The notes under the pieces were generated by a model. That model was not told the origin of the DNA. It worked only from the letters and a program-made list of their open reading frames with translations, and did not search any database. Shown here piece after piece: positions 48,177 to 60,300 of a DNA stretch of 64,000 nt. The stretch's first letter is position 1. Each line of letters begins with the position of its first letter. A program made the position numbers and the translations under genes. Origin of the DNA: Rhizophagus clarus (Eukaryota > Glomeromycota > Glomeromycetes > Glomerales > Glomeraceae); NCBI GenBank assembly GCA_015698045.1, contig BLAL01000239.1:1116001-1180000 (forward strand), in the 5' to 3' direction.

Positions 48177-51100
48177 ATGTTCTCTAATTTTAAGGATCGA
48201 ATTAATAACGGTATACAAAATATTAAAGAAAAGCAGCATAATAATGGCGTCGACAATGATGCAGATGAAGAAAATATAGAAGTTATACCTTCTAGTAGTA
48301 ATAATAGTAGTAATAGTTCCATTGGCGGACTTTTTCCTTCAGTACGTCGTTCTATACAATCTACCAGACTACAAAATTCTTCTGCTTCAATAAAAAGTGA
48401 AGATAATGGTAGTAGAGTGGACGTTACTTTATTCGGGAACGAAGACACAGAAATAATTGAAGGATTTTCAAATGAGAAGGAAAAAGAAGAAACGGAGAAT
48501 CTTTCGGAAGAAATTAAAGAAAAATTAGCAAAACTGAAAAAATATGAAACAAAATTTCCAGGTGAGAATTTTTAAAAATCTTTTATCCGATATAAAAAAT
48601 GAGATCATTGAACATTTAACAAACGGAAAATATTTACTTTTATTTTAGAAATTGTAAGATCATATAAGAAACTCTTAAATGAAAAAAAAGCAGTTGAAAC
48701 TGTATTGAGAGAGAACACACATCTAGACGGACTTTCTGATGTGGAATCGTTTGAAGCACATTTAAGGAATTTAAATATTAAGAACGAAGTAAATAATATA
48801 TCATTGTTTTAATTATTATTTGGAAATTTATGGTATTCAAAATTTTTTTTTTCTTAGATGTCTATGGAAGAAATTAAAAGATTAACTCAGGTTCAAGATG
48901 GTAAATAACAATGATCTAGATTTAAGAAAGGAATATTGAAAAAAAAAAAATTTTTGGTCTTATGAGTGCTTCTTATATATGTAATTTTTTTTTTTTTTAG
49001 AATCAAAAAAACAAATTGAAGAAATGACAAAAGCTCATAAATCGCAGACAGATTTAATGGAGAATTTACAAGAAAGATTACAGGAGAAAGAGAAGGTTCG
49101 TTCCAATTCTTCAATCATTTTTTAATTTTCAATATTTTTACCGATATTCATAATTTATAGGAAGTTGTAGAGTTACGTAAGCAATTATTAGAAAAATCTC
49201 CACCATCTGATACATTACAAGAAATTAATAATCACAAAGATGATACAACGAATTTAGATAAATCTCTAGAAAATAAAGAAGAAAATTCGTTAGATGAAGT
49301 TGCAATAGACGCATTGTCACCCCCTTCATCAATAGATTCACAAACATCAAAAAACATTGAAGAGATTAATTCAATTAAGTTACAGTATGAAATAAAAATA
49401 ACTTCCTTACAAAAACAATTGGATGATATTAAGCCAACGAACTCTTCATTAAATTTAAAAATTGAAGATTTAAATAATGAATTAAGTAATTATCATAAGA
49501 AAGTAGAAAATCTTGAATTATCAAATTTAGAATTAAATCGAAAACTTGAAGATTCTTCTAATGATTTAAATGAAAATATTAAAAAATTAGACTCATTTAA
49601 TCAAAAAGTACAGGAATTGGAACATGAAAAATCTCTATTAAAAAAAAATGAAACTCAATTAAATAATGAAATTTCTCAATTATGTGAAAAGATTGAAACT
49701 TTAACAAAAACTCAAATAAATAATGAAGAAAAATTAAGAATAGAATTTGAACAAAAAATAACTCAACTTAAAAATAATTCTTTAGCTAATAAATCAAGTT
49801 TAGAAAAAACGATTGAAGAATTAAATAGAGAAAATGAAAATGTTAGAAAAGAATTAGAACAACATCATATGGCGTTAAACACAAAAATTAAAGAATTCGA
49901 AGAAGAAAAGGATTTGATAACAAAACAATTTGATAAAAAATTAGATGATGCAAAAATTGCGAAAGAAAAGGCTCTTGCTGACGTTGTTGCCGAAAATGAA
50001 GCTCGACAAGAAGAAGTTGCATTAGATATTGAGGCATGGGAATCAGAAAGACATCAGTTGGAGTCACAGATAAAATTATTGCAACAGGAGATTGAACAAT
50101 TGAAACAAGAAAATGTTCCTTCAAGTAAACCATCCTCTCCTCCAACAGGAATTATTCAAGAGCGTGATGCTTTACAAATTCAAGTTGAAGAGTTGCGTTC
50201 TGCTCTTTCTTCATTAAAACAAAATAATAATGTTGAAGAGAATCAACCTGATAAGGCACCTATAGATGTAGAATCTGATTCTATGACAGAAGAAATGCAT
50301 GAATTGAAGAATGAATTAAATACCTTTAGGGAACAAGTTGATGAACAGCAAAGAAAGATTCAGGAATCGGAAGAACAAATTATAACACTCAAAGCTAATG
50401 CTAGCGAAAAAGATGAACAACTAAACATAGTTCGGTCACAATTGGATTCAGCGAAAGAATCGATCGTAAAACTTGAACAAACGATAAATGAATATCGTGA
50501 TAAAGTCGCTGAAATTGAAAAGGCTAAAGGTAATTTACAAAAAAATTTAGATTCTGTAATTATAGAGCGAGATAATTTATCGAAGGAACGGGACGAACTC
50601 AAGTTAACTCATGATGAATTAAGTAAACAAAATGATTCGTTGAAATCTGATTTGACTAATACTCGGGAAAAACTTATAGAGTTGGAAAATCAAATTGGAG
50701 AATTAATAAAAGAACGTGATGACCTAAATTCATCTAAAGAAGATTTAATTAAAGATCTAGAAATTGTTCAAAAGAAAGCGAATGATTCTCGTGCAAAAAT
50801 GGATGATGAAATGGAAGCATTGAGAAGTAAATTAACAACTACCGAAAAGAATTATGCTTTACTTGAATCTGATGTTTCTAGACTTCACGTAACTAAAACA
50901 GATGCTCTCGAGAAATTATCTGACGTTGAATCTAGATTAAAATCTTTGACACAACGTGAAAGAGAACTCCAAGAATCATTTAATGAAGCGAAGTCGACAA
51001 TTCAAAAACGTGATAATGAACTTGATAATTTGAAAAAACAGCAAATAGACGACGAAGAAAAGCGTAAACAATCTTTAACTTTGCTTAAGAAGACACAACA

Positions 51101-52456
51101 AAAAATCAACACTTTGGAAAAGGAGAAGAAAGATCTAAGTGAAGAGGTTGAACGTCTTCAAGATGCTGCTCGGATAGCTGAACAGAATGCTAGCTCTAAT
51201 TTAAAAGAAGAAGTTACACGTTTTAATAAAGAATTATCTACAAAATCAACACGAATTGCACAACTTGAAGCTCATAATGAAAAATTAACCACAGAAAAAG
51301 AAGGATTATTTGATCAATTACAAATGAAGGAAGCAGAATTTGAATCTTCACAGTCTTTAATGGAAAACCTACAACATCGATCTACTGAACTTACTCATCA
51401 ATTAAAAGAAATCGAAGAGAAGTCATTAGCTTTAGAAGAAGAATTAACTACAACAAAACGATATTATAAAGAGAAGAGTCGTGAAAACGAAGCACTGATT
51501 AATAAGATTGAGGAGTTAGATAAAGGAACCGCGGAAAGAGTTGATTCTTTGAGAAAACAAGTTGAAACTCACAAACAAATAAAAGAAAAAGCAGAATTTG
51601 AATTACGAGAAGTAAAACGGACAGTCGATGATCGAATACAAGAAATGGTTAATAAATTAACTGCAAAAGATCAAGAGGTAAAAAGACTTGAAACAAAATT
51701 GGAGGAAAAAGACAACTCTATTAAGCTAATTAAAGAAGAAAATCAATCGCTGAAGCAACAAATGTTAGATATTGAGGCAAAGATGAATAAGCTAAACGCT
51801 GAAGTTGCAAATGCAGACGAAAAATCTGTAAGGAAAATTTTAATTTATTTATAAACTGATTCATAAAACAGTTACCTTAAGATATATATATATTTTTTAG
51901 GCCAATTATCGTGAATTAGAACATTCAAAAGAAAGAATTAAAGAAGAATATGAGAAAATGTTAGAAGAATCTCGTTTACGTGAAAGCACTTTTAGAACAA
52001 TGAATAAGGTATATAATAAAATTATTTGATTAATTTATTTCTCTGATACTTAAAATATATCATTTCGTATTAGACTTTACAGGAAGAAGTTCGAAAACTT
52101 CAAAAGATGGTAGATCGAAGTACACCAAGCTCACCACAACCTTTATCTCCCGGTTATTCGCGAAATCCATCAACTCCAACGTCTTCACCGTTCATTAATA
52201 ATCCGTTGGACGATGATACGAGAGTACTTTATATTAGAGATATTGTATTAAAATTCTTGGAATATAAAGATCGTAGAGTAAGTTTATTATGAGTTATAAA
52301 TTTTTTTCTTTTTTTTCATTAATGATTTTATCAATACAATATAATTAATTATTAAATTCATGTTGTTACTAGAAATTTTTACTTCCAGTTTTAACCACAG
52401 TACTTCAAATGTCTGATCAAGAGAAAAGAAAACTTGAATCAATGTATGGTAAATGA
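48177..52456 (+). CDS. GRIP-domain golgin, Imh1/golgin-245-like (1241 aa)
   Basis: Eight exons: 48177-48561, 48649-48788, 48858-48900, 49001-49095, 49161-51827, 51901-52008, 52074-52277, 52373-52456. Almost all of residues 110-1150 is heptad-rich coiled coil. The C-terminal 60 residues are a GRIP domain (YIRDIVLKFLEYKDRRKFLL, then TTVLQMSDQEK), with the Tyr that contacts Arl1 in known structures. The start MFSNFKDRINNGIQNI is preferred because animal golgin-97 and golgin-245 begin with a similar M-F-x-x-L/F-K amphipathic segment that captures endosome-derived vesicles. An in-frame ATG at 47991 would add 62 residues. Role: tethering of vesicles at the trans-Golgi, recruited by Arl1-GTP. The coding sequence is strongly A-rich, as expected for Glu/Lys/Asn-rich coils. 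Confidence 0.88.
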
Positions 52457-53600
52457 TTTAAAGTTTAACAAATCCAAATCACAACTAATTTATTCAAATA
52501 ATAGTATTACATCCTTTATGTATAATAATTTCAGAATAATTCAATTCAAAAAACAAGAATTAATTAATTCATTTAATTTCCACTCACTTTTATATTATAA
52601 TTACAATGAACATTTTTTTGTAATAGTGCATTTTTTCTTTAATTCTAATTTAGATAAATTAATTTTAATAAAAATTTTATATTTGATTTTGGTGATATCA
52701 TTATTAATGAGATTACTTCATGTCATGTTACTATTATGAAACACGAAAAAAAGAAAAATTTAATAGGCATTACTAGCTCGAGAAAATTGGAGCGTGATCA
52801 ATTAATAATAACGAACCATATTTTAAAAATCGAAGCTATTTAGGTGATAGATTGTAAAGAAATTGACGTAAATTCACCTGACACGTCACACTGGTGTGAA
52901 TCTCTGAACTGCTCACGCGAAACGACTTTAATTAAATAATCTGCTATGTAGAAAGAAGTTTATTTAACAAACTGAATTTGACGGCTAACCAAGACCTAAT
53001 GATGGCGACTATAGTCTTTAAAGTTTAATGTTAGATTCTATATTCGTGTTAAACCCTTTTTAACATTTAAAAAACTTTCGACAAACAGCAGTGAAGAGAG
53101 AGGTGTTTTTTTTAACAAAAAAAAATTGGTAAAAGTGAAGAGAGGTGTAAATTTGATCTTAATTTCTTCGGTCTACGTGTTACTGTGTAATGACTGCGGA
53201 AGTTATTATAGAATCACGTGATTTTTACTGCGGTTAAAATTATCAGAATTCAGAAGTTGGTCCCAACCTCACATGAAAAAAATGGTTTTATTGCACTATC
53301 GTATCAGTCAGATATTTCTTTATAAATTAATAGACTGACATTGTTTAATTTTGGGCGAAGCCCAGTTCCACTGAATATAATGAGAAGGTGCACTTAACAA
53401 TTAGCTTTAACGTTGAAATTACGGACTGGTTAATTAATAATTATACCACCTAAATTTATTACGTATCATATAGAATGAACGCCTTATTCTTATTACATTG
53501 AAATCGCAAAAAAAAAGTCGGAATAAAAAGTCTAGATCGTAGGATAGTAGCCTCACTAATTGATCCATTTCCATTCTCGTTTCATTATAGCATCACGAAT
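52457..53600. other. Intergenic region downstream of the golgin
   Basis: A long open stretch at 52434-52739 simply reads through the golgin's 3' end in another frame. A small hairpin GGGCGAAGCCC occurs at about 53354. No gene recognised. Confidence 0.35.
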
Positions 53601-53604
53601 GTAT

Positions 53605-54166
53605 ATAAATTATAGCTATTAAACGATTTTCAAAGGCCCTGAGTCCTTTCTGAGCTTTACCGACTATTTGTTGGGTAAATGGAGGAGATACAAGCCTTAA
53701 CCTCTTCATAATCGCTCTAACGGATCTTGTATGTCCCTTTACCACTGATTCCCATTCAACATCTTTTATATAGTTATATCTTTCCTTCCGGAATCTTAAA
53801 TCAAATCAAAAGTATACCAACTCTGCTAATTTCACAATCTCTTAAATGGTTGAGAACATAATTAATGCTTGGAGTAGTATACAATCCTCGTCCAATTAGT
53901 TTTTAAAGTATGTGAAGTAAAACTATATGCAATGTATTCAATGATTTCTCTACATGGACGAACTCCACGTAAAAGTAGGGTTCCTTTCGAAATTTCCACT
54001 TATATATCATTACATTCTTAGGTACAAAATCGGGTATTTCTCCGACACTTTTTGTGCATTCAGCGAACAAAGAGGTTTGTATCAACTGGTCCCATTTTTC
54101 CACATCATTTTGAACAAAACCAAATTCTTTAGATAATTTGAACTTGTTCGGATGAGAATGACGCAA
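53605..54166 (-). pseudogene. Coding-like remnant, unrecognised
   Basis: Two protein-like frames on the minus strand: 54166-53903 (EKWDQLIQTSLFAECTKSVG, then IPDFVPKNVMIYKWKFRKEP) and about 53800-53605 (RYNYIKDVEWESVVKGHTRS, then RLRLVSPPFTQQIVGKAQKG). They are not in one frame and no splice sites clearly join them. Codon composition is more protein-like than in the surrounding spacer. Probably a decayed gene; family unknown. Confidence 0.3.
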
Positions 54167-54169
54167 TAG

Positions 54170-55367
54170 AATGATTTTACTAGTTTCATACTCGATATTG
54201 ACTCGACTGAATCGTCAAAGTCTTTGATTCCTGGAATTACGGTAATGTAATACAATAATATATTTATGTCTAAAGGCTCACATTATCGAAAAACAATGTA
54301 ATGTCATACGAACCTTAGACAAATTATTCATATTTTTAATATGAATTATTATTTTCTTCTAGTACTTTTTTAGCGCAAAACAATCGCAGTTATAACTTTG
54401 TAATAAAAATAGAGAAAAAAAGACAGAATAATACACATGATAATCAATAAAGAACAGAAAAACCAAAATTGAATCTAAATTTAGACGGAATCAAGGGACA
54501 AATGGACGTTGATTTGATTTAATTTATACTGGATTGCAACACTTTCATAATTTTTCTACTATATTATAACAACGACACTTTTCTTTACCATCTAATTTGC
54601 AATACAATATATTGCGTTCATCGTTAATATTACATTGTTTTTTCATCCGTTTTAATATTCTATGAGTTAGTTTTACTGAAGTAATTTTCACTATGATATT
54701 TACTTTAATATCAATATCAGTCTCAAGTAAAAATACCTATATCGCATAGCTTATGAGTAATGATAAACCCTTGTTGGTTATTTCGCGTATGACAATAATA
54801 AGTACATATATATATACAGTATATAATACTATATATAAGTACCATATAAGTAATGAAGAAACGTTATGAATTAAAATTTTTTTTTTTTTTTTTTGCAGTA
54901 CATACATACCTTGTTCCATTACTATTAATTTCTATAAGGAATACACAATAATTATTTAATTTTATCTTATCGGGAGTTTGGAGTTCGGACATTAAATTTA
55001 AAAAAAAATATAATCTTTATTTTCCGTTTGTCTTACAGAAATCGAAGTTTCTTTTTTAACTTATTAGAAAATTTCAATTTTTCTTTTCGTATCAAAATCA
55101 TCTTCCTGTTGTTCCAAATACATCATAAAATCCAATAGCTTTATAAAGAAAGCTCCTCTACTTCCTCTACTTGGTTACAATGTTTAAGAAAACTTATTAT
55201 CGCAGTAGGTTCATTACAATCATTCACGTCTCTATTTTCATCATTTTTAGATAGAATATCCAGTGAAAATGTGAAGTTCATTTTCTACTGATTCGAACTC
55301 ACAAGATACTTTAAACTAACTTTCTTTCATATGATCATATCTGATGAGGGCCAACGAATAATCTTAT
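54170..55367. other. Intergenic region
   Basis: AT-rich with a TATATA-type microsatellite (about 54805-54840) and a T tract (54878-54894). No gene seen. Confidence 0.35.
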
Positions 55368-57045
55368 TTAAATATTATGATTGTTATTCTCAATTAATTT
55401 ATTACTTTCTTCAAATTTTTTTTTGAAAAATTTTGAACATGTATGAGCGCAAATCTTCAGGTCCAGAAATGAAATAATTAGAATCATTAAAATTAATTTA
55501 TCAAAAATTCCTTGTATACCATATCCTTGAAATTCATCATTAATCTCCCTTTCATATTTAGGAAATTCATTAAAAAGAAAATTTAATGATTTCATTGATA
55601 TCCAAGTGTTTAAATTAAAAGTTTCATTTAATAATCTAATGCCATCATGATGATAATTTGTTATCTTATGAAAAGTTGGCGATTGTGCTAGGACCCAGAA
55701 ATATATATATAGGGGTCAGGTGATGAAAAAAAATTTTACTATGAGCTGTACGCAAGGGTTTTTTATATGATCGGTACGCAAAATTGACACCTGATATTGA
55801 AAATCCTACGAAAATACGCAAATAAAATTTCAGACCTTAAGGTCACATGATTTATTGTATTGTAAATTTTTTTTAACGATAATAATAAAAATTTTTGATC
55901 AACGGTAGTCAAAGCAATGCCAAAATGTCAAAACTGCACAGTATATCGTATGATTGCATTATGAAAAACGTATTCAATTTATTAATTATTATAAAGTTTC
56001 ATCGTTAAAGTTTGTCAATTTAAGTAATTTAATAAATATTTATTATACTATTTATCCGAGAAATAAACTAGTAATGTTTCTTCAAAAAAAATTAATAATA
56101 AATTTTGAAGGTAAGGTTTTACCTTTGAAATTCACCCGAAATTCATATCTAAAATCTAGAAAAAAAGAAAACGAAACGTTAACAATGTTTCGTCAAGAAA
56201 AAAAGTTTAAAAATAATTTCGAAAGTCATATACCTTCGAAATTACCCGCTAAGCTGCTATCAAATCCCAAAAATCTAAAAAAACAAGATGAATGTTAGTA
56301 ACATTCGTTAAAATAAAAGAATAAAAAAAATTTTTTGAAAGTAAACTTTTACTCCCAAAATACATACCCGAAACGAAATGTTATTAACGTTTCCAAATCC
56401 AAAGTCCAGTTTGTAAATTTAAAATATTATCTGCTATACTAAAAAAAATGAAATAAAAAGTTTTTCTTTTTAAAGAAAAAAATAGTTTTTAGTAATAAAA
56501 AAAAAATAAATATTTCGGTTTGAAAAATCGAAAAAAAAGATTTATCGATCTCAAAAAAAAAAAAAATGATCAAGCTTGATCACTGAACTATTTCGGCTAA
56601 TCACGTCCATAAAAATATGGTACGGTAGTTAAAAAAATTTGTGGCGAAATTAATTATGAATAATTCATGCCAAAGTATAAACGTAAAATTATTGAATAAA
56701 ATAATAAAATATTTATTTTGATTTACAAATTGCAACGCGATCAATACATTTACTATATATAAATGATCGGTCAAATACGGGCCAAAAATACGCAAGCTAA
56801 TCTCTTACACAAAAAAATTTTTGATAAAAATACGCAATCTGATAACTTAACTAGAGACAAAAAAAAACTTAATTATACGCAAATCAAAACTTTACTCCGT
56901 CCAACTCCACTATGATGGCGACGCATTGATAGACCCTACCCCTATATATATATTTCTGGGTCCTATTGTGCTCTGTCCTCCCCTACATTCATTAAAGGAC
57001 AATCTGTTGGCCAAATAAACATTAAATTGCCTATAATCTAATTTC
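55368..57045 (-). pseudogene. Unrecognised reading frame split by a hAT-like element
   Basis: To the right of the element, minus-strand 57045-56965 reads MFIWPTDCPLMNVGEDRAQ; to the left, 55681-55368 reads PTFHKITNYHHDGIRLLNET, then NTWISMKSLNFLFNEFPKYE, REINDEFQGYG and onward. The two frames agree when a single copy of the 8-base target duplication is counted, so the element landed inside one ancestral open frame. I do not recognise the protein. The frame degenerates into a lysine-rich end near 55400. Confidence 0.45.
55690..56964. mobile_element. hAT-like non-autonomous DNA transposon (1275 bp)
   Basis: The ends are a perfect 27-base inverted repeat beginning AGGACCCAGAAATATATATA and running into AGGGGT. 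It is flanked on both sides by the same 8 bases ATTGTGCT (55682-55689 and 56965-56972), the target-duplication length typical of the hAT superfamily. No transposase frame is inside; the 114-codon frame at 55954-56298 is lysine/asparagine-rich filler. Inside are four degenerate subrepeats, at about 56060, 56172, 56287 and 56375. Perfect ends and an exact target duplication suggest a fairly young insertion. Confidence 0.85.
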
Positions 57046-57715
57046 AATTTGTTAATACAGTATATTGAATTAAACTTTTAACACACACGAGCAATATTTT
57101 TGGTTCAGTAATCAGGAATCAAATGTCTCATTAATAAAACTTTAACATCCCAATAATTTCTCGATCATTAAAATATTGCTAGAACACTCTTGCCAAACAT
57201 TTCTTCGTCTAATATTAATTGTTATTATAAACATATAAAATATAAACCAGTCTGGAACGGCAACAGTGACGACCGTTATGATTATTTTGATAGAATCTCT
57301 TATGATCGTAGCGGTTCGATCCAAAATATACAACGAAATATTAAGCAAAGTAGATAGTATTTCTTAGTACATGCTTTGTACATTTTAGTTACACAATTTG
57401 TTTTGTTAAAAGAGCCAAATCATGTCTTCATTTAAAACATAAAATATTTCTTGATAGCTTCTTTCTCCGTTTCTTAAAGTCGATTGTATATTCTAAATAT
57501 CAATGAGAATAAAGATCGTTTGCATATACAGTTATAACTTATAACTTTATCAATCAACATTTTTAGGTGATGTTGTAAATTTAATAATAACGAATATTTA
57601 TTAATTAGAATGATCTTTCATGAATAAGATGAATAAAACAATTTCTATTTTGAATATTTTGAATACTAGACATTTTATTTTGTTATTATCAAATATCATT
57701 TTTATAAAAGCTGAA
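56973..57715. other. Spacer between the split frame and the exonuclease V fragment
   Basis: AT-rich; apart from the end of the split frame (to about 57045) no gene or repeat is recognised. Confidence 0.35.
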
Positions 57716-58411
57716 TTACAAATCCCTTCGTCTCTGCGCATGTTCTTTGATTTTATTTAATCTCCATTCACAATTCTCAGCAAAATCACATTTTCTGAAT
57801 ATAATATTAATTAGAACAGATAATCTAAGTAACGATAAAGAAAGCGTTAAATGGTACTTACTGACATTTCCATGCATCTTCGATTGGAACACCTTCAGGA
57901 TTTCTATAACCTTTCCAATATTTTACTGTTTTCTTTAAATAATTCTCCAATTGTTTTTCATCATAATCAAAATATTTGGAACCTAAATCACTTCCATCCT
58001 CTTGGAATTTATAATTAACTTCCAAAACATTACACGTCTTCCAAACTTTTCCAAAACGATTAATTACAAACTTCATAAGATTTCGTAAATTAAATTCCTT
58101 TATTTCTTTCCCTTTATAACTTATTTTAATAATATTAGATAATTCATTAGAAAATTCTAAATCAAAAATTTCGTCATTTAAATTTTAATAATTAAGTAAA
58201 TGAGAAAACAACGTACCGTTTTACGACATAAAAAGGAATTAATGGTGTGTTCTTCCGAATTTGAGTAGTTTAATTTTTCGAAAAACGCTAAATAAACATA
58301 AAAAGCATGCAAATTATTAGAATATTCAGGAAAAAAATTTTCGAAGTTATTATAAGAAACTTGCAATAACATCTTTAATTGCAAATTTGCAAAAATTTTT
58401 TTAAACGGTGC
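57716..58411 (-). pseudogene. Exonuclease V (EXO5/DEM1), C-terminal part only
   Basis: Three blocks: about 58411-58217 (KIFANLQLKMLLQVSYNNFE, then FEKLNYSNSEE), 58156-57862 (FSNELSNIIKISYKGKEIKE, then YWKGYRNPEGVPIEDAWKCQ) and 57794-57716 (KCDFAENCEWRLNKIKEHA). The final Cys pattern WKC-x-x-C-x(5)-C-x-W is the iron-sulfur cluster end of EXO5, a single-stranded DNA exonuclease of the RecB-like nuclease superfamily. The splice 57862/57794 restores the cluster. At the junction after SNSEE (about 58252) no GT is present where homology wants the donor, and the nearest GT donor (58216) shifts the frame. The N-terminal half, with the nuclease residues and first cluster Cys, is not found upstream, where a foldback element lies instead. 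Probably a truncated, dead gene copy. Confidence 0.6.
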
Positions 58412-58521
58412 CTTTTTTATTTTCTTTTTTTTTTACACGTGTAATTAACAAAATTAGTAATTACACTTGTGATCAGTGATTTTATATTTGAACACTTGCT
58501 AATTTTTTTTGAGCGTATCAG

Positions 58522-58628
58522 GACATTTTACCGACAGCCATTTCACCGACAAATAATCTCTGGCCTGAGTTATTCATAATGCTGTCAGCGAAATGGCCTG
58601 TCGGTGAAACGGCTGTCGGTAAAATGTC
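58522..58628. mobile_element. Foldback/MITE-like element (107 bp)
   Basis: Two 30-base arms, 58522-58551 and 58599-58628, are inverted copies of each other with one mismatch (GACATTTTACCGACAGCCAT... against its complement). A third partial arm (GCTGTCAGCGAAATGGC) lies inside, at about 58581-58597. No clear target duplication. The hairpin sits just upstream of the truncated exonuclease V fragment. Confidence 0.75.
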
Positions 58629-58629
58629 A

Positions 58630-59437
58630 CATAACCAATTTTGAGAATTATCCATATTGGACAATTTTTCGCAGCGTGTATTTAATCGGTCTACATTTAT
58701 CAAAAAGAAAGGCCTATATGCAAATGAGAAGAATCAGATGCGTAGCCTAAACTTTTTAATTTTTTTTTTTATGAATTCATTATTTATTTAAATTTTCTTT
58801 CATTATAAACTATATATTATCAACCAGTATAAATACATTTATTTAACATAATTAATTTCTTTATTTTATTAATTATTTATAAATAACTTTCAAATATCTA
58901 AGAAGTGGGATGTTTTATTAAGATAATTTTTATTATTGAAATTTATTATAATCAAATTACAAGTTAATTACGTGTATTGCTCTTTGAGGTGTTTATAAGT
59001 TTTGTAATTTCAAATACTAATTTTTGTAAATCTTGAAGTTTGTAACGTGCCAGAGTATTTTTCTTCTTGCTAAATTATAATAAAAATTTAAAAATCAAAA
59101 ATGATAAAGTTTTCTTAATGAGTGCTAATAATTACCTTTGAAATTGATGCTAATCTACGCGTGATTTGAGACGAATTTTCAGCCAATTCCTCTATCTTTT
59201 CTAAACGTTCGTTTAAAATTATCATGTCAGTGTCATCACCATTTTTATCTCAGGCGTTAGATGTTTTAGTTATATATATAAGAAATGTTATTATTGAACC
59301 TTATGTTATCCAATGCATTTTTCAGTACTAAATGGTAATTTTTATGAATTTTGTCTGGGCATTTGATAAAATTATTCTTTCCCGTAAAAAAAAAAAAATT
59401 TAATATTAATTAATGAAATTGAGTGTTATTCTTATAT
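58630..59437. other. AT-rich spacer
   Basis: No exonuclease V N-terminal coding sequence and no other gene seen on either strand. Confidence 0.35.
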
Positions 59438-60300
59438 GATAAATCATACCTGATCTGATTGTGAAAAACCGAGCAAATGTTCATGACATAAAGTGATTTG
59501 TAACAAAACGCTATCAACGTACAGTACTTCTCTAGCAGAAAATCGAAAAGAAAATCATTTTATTATGAGCAATTTTAAGAAATATTCAATTTTTGATTAA
59601 TATTATGTGATGCATTTTTACCTGATCATGAATGTGAAAACACGCACGAATGTTCATGGCAGAATATGATTGATAATATAACAGTTTCTGAGTACTTCTT
59701 TATCAGAAAATCAAAGAAGGAAATATGTTATTATGTGCAATCCTCTGAAATAACCAATGATTGAACTCTTTTTATATGATAAATCTTGCATGATAATTTT
59801 GTGAAAAAGCGAGCAAATGTGCATGACAGAATATGATCGGTATTCGGTAATATAACAGTTTCCAAGTACTCCTCTATTAGAAAATCAAAAAAAAATTATG
59901 GCATTAATGTGCAATTCTCTGAAATAACCAATATTTGATTCTTATTATATGATGAATGTTATCTGATCTGATTGTGAAAAAGCAAGCAAATGTTCATGAC
60001 AAAAAATAATTTGTAACAAAAATGCTTTCAACGTACTTCTCTGTCAGAAAATCATAAAAAATATCCTTGTCAATATGAGCAATGTCAAGAAACAACCGAT
60101 TTTTGATTAATATTTTATGATACATCTTACCTAATCGTAAATGTGAAATCACGCGCAAATGTTCATGCCAAATTATGTTCGGTAATAAAACAGTTTCTAA
60201 GTACTTCTCTATCAGAAAATCAAAAAAAAAACTGTTAATACTGAAGTAACAATTTTTGATTCTTGTTTGATGAAGCCTTGAATGCAAAAACTAGCGCAAG
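59438..60300. repeat. Tandem repeat, about 170-bp units with trimeric order
   Basis: Units start near 59438, 59609, 59778, 59951, 60119 and (partial) 60269. Each has, in order, GTGAAAA, AGCAAATGTTCATGACA, GTAACA or ATAACAGTTT, GTACTTCTCTATCAGAAAAT and TTTGATT. Unit 1 is most like unit 4 and unit 2 most like unit 5, giving a higher-order period of about 512 bases. On the minus strand units resemble a short exon (DFLIEKYLETVLLPN, then IWHEHLRVISHLRLG before a GTAAG donor), so this may be an expanded and decayed exon array. Confidence 0.8.

Noticed and set aside
53340-53375. Hairpin GGGCGAAGCCC as a terminator
   Set aside because: Rho-independent-type terminators do not apply to this eukaryotic DNA; it is a short chance or repeat-borne hairpin.
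57300-57330. tRNA B-box-like sequence GCGGTTCGATCCA
   Set aside because: No matching A box, no cloverleaf and no acceptor stem could be found around it.
58518-58703. 61-codon minus-strand frame across the foldback element
   Set aside because: It arises from the inverted arms and has no independent support.
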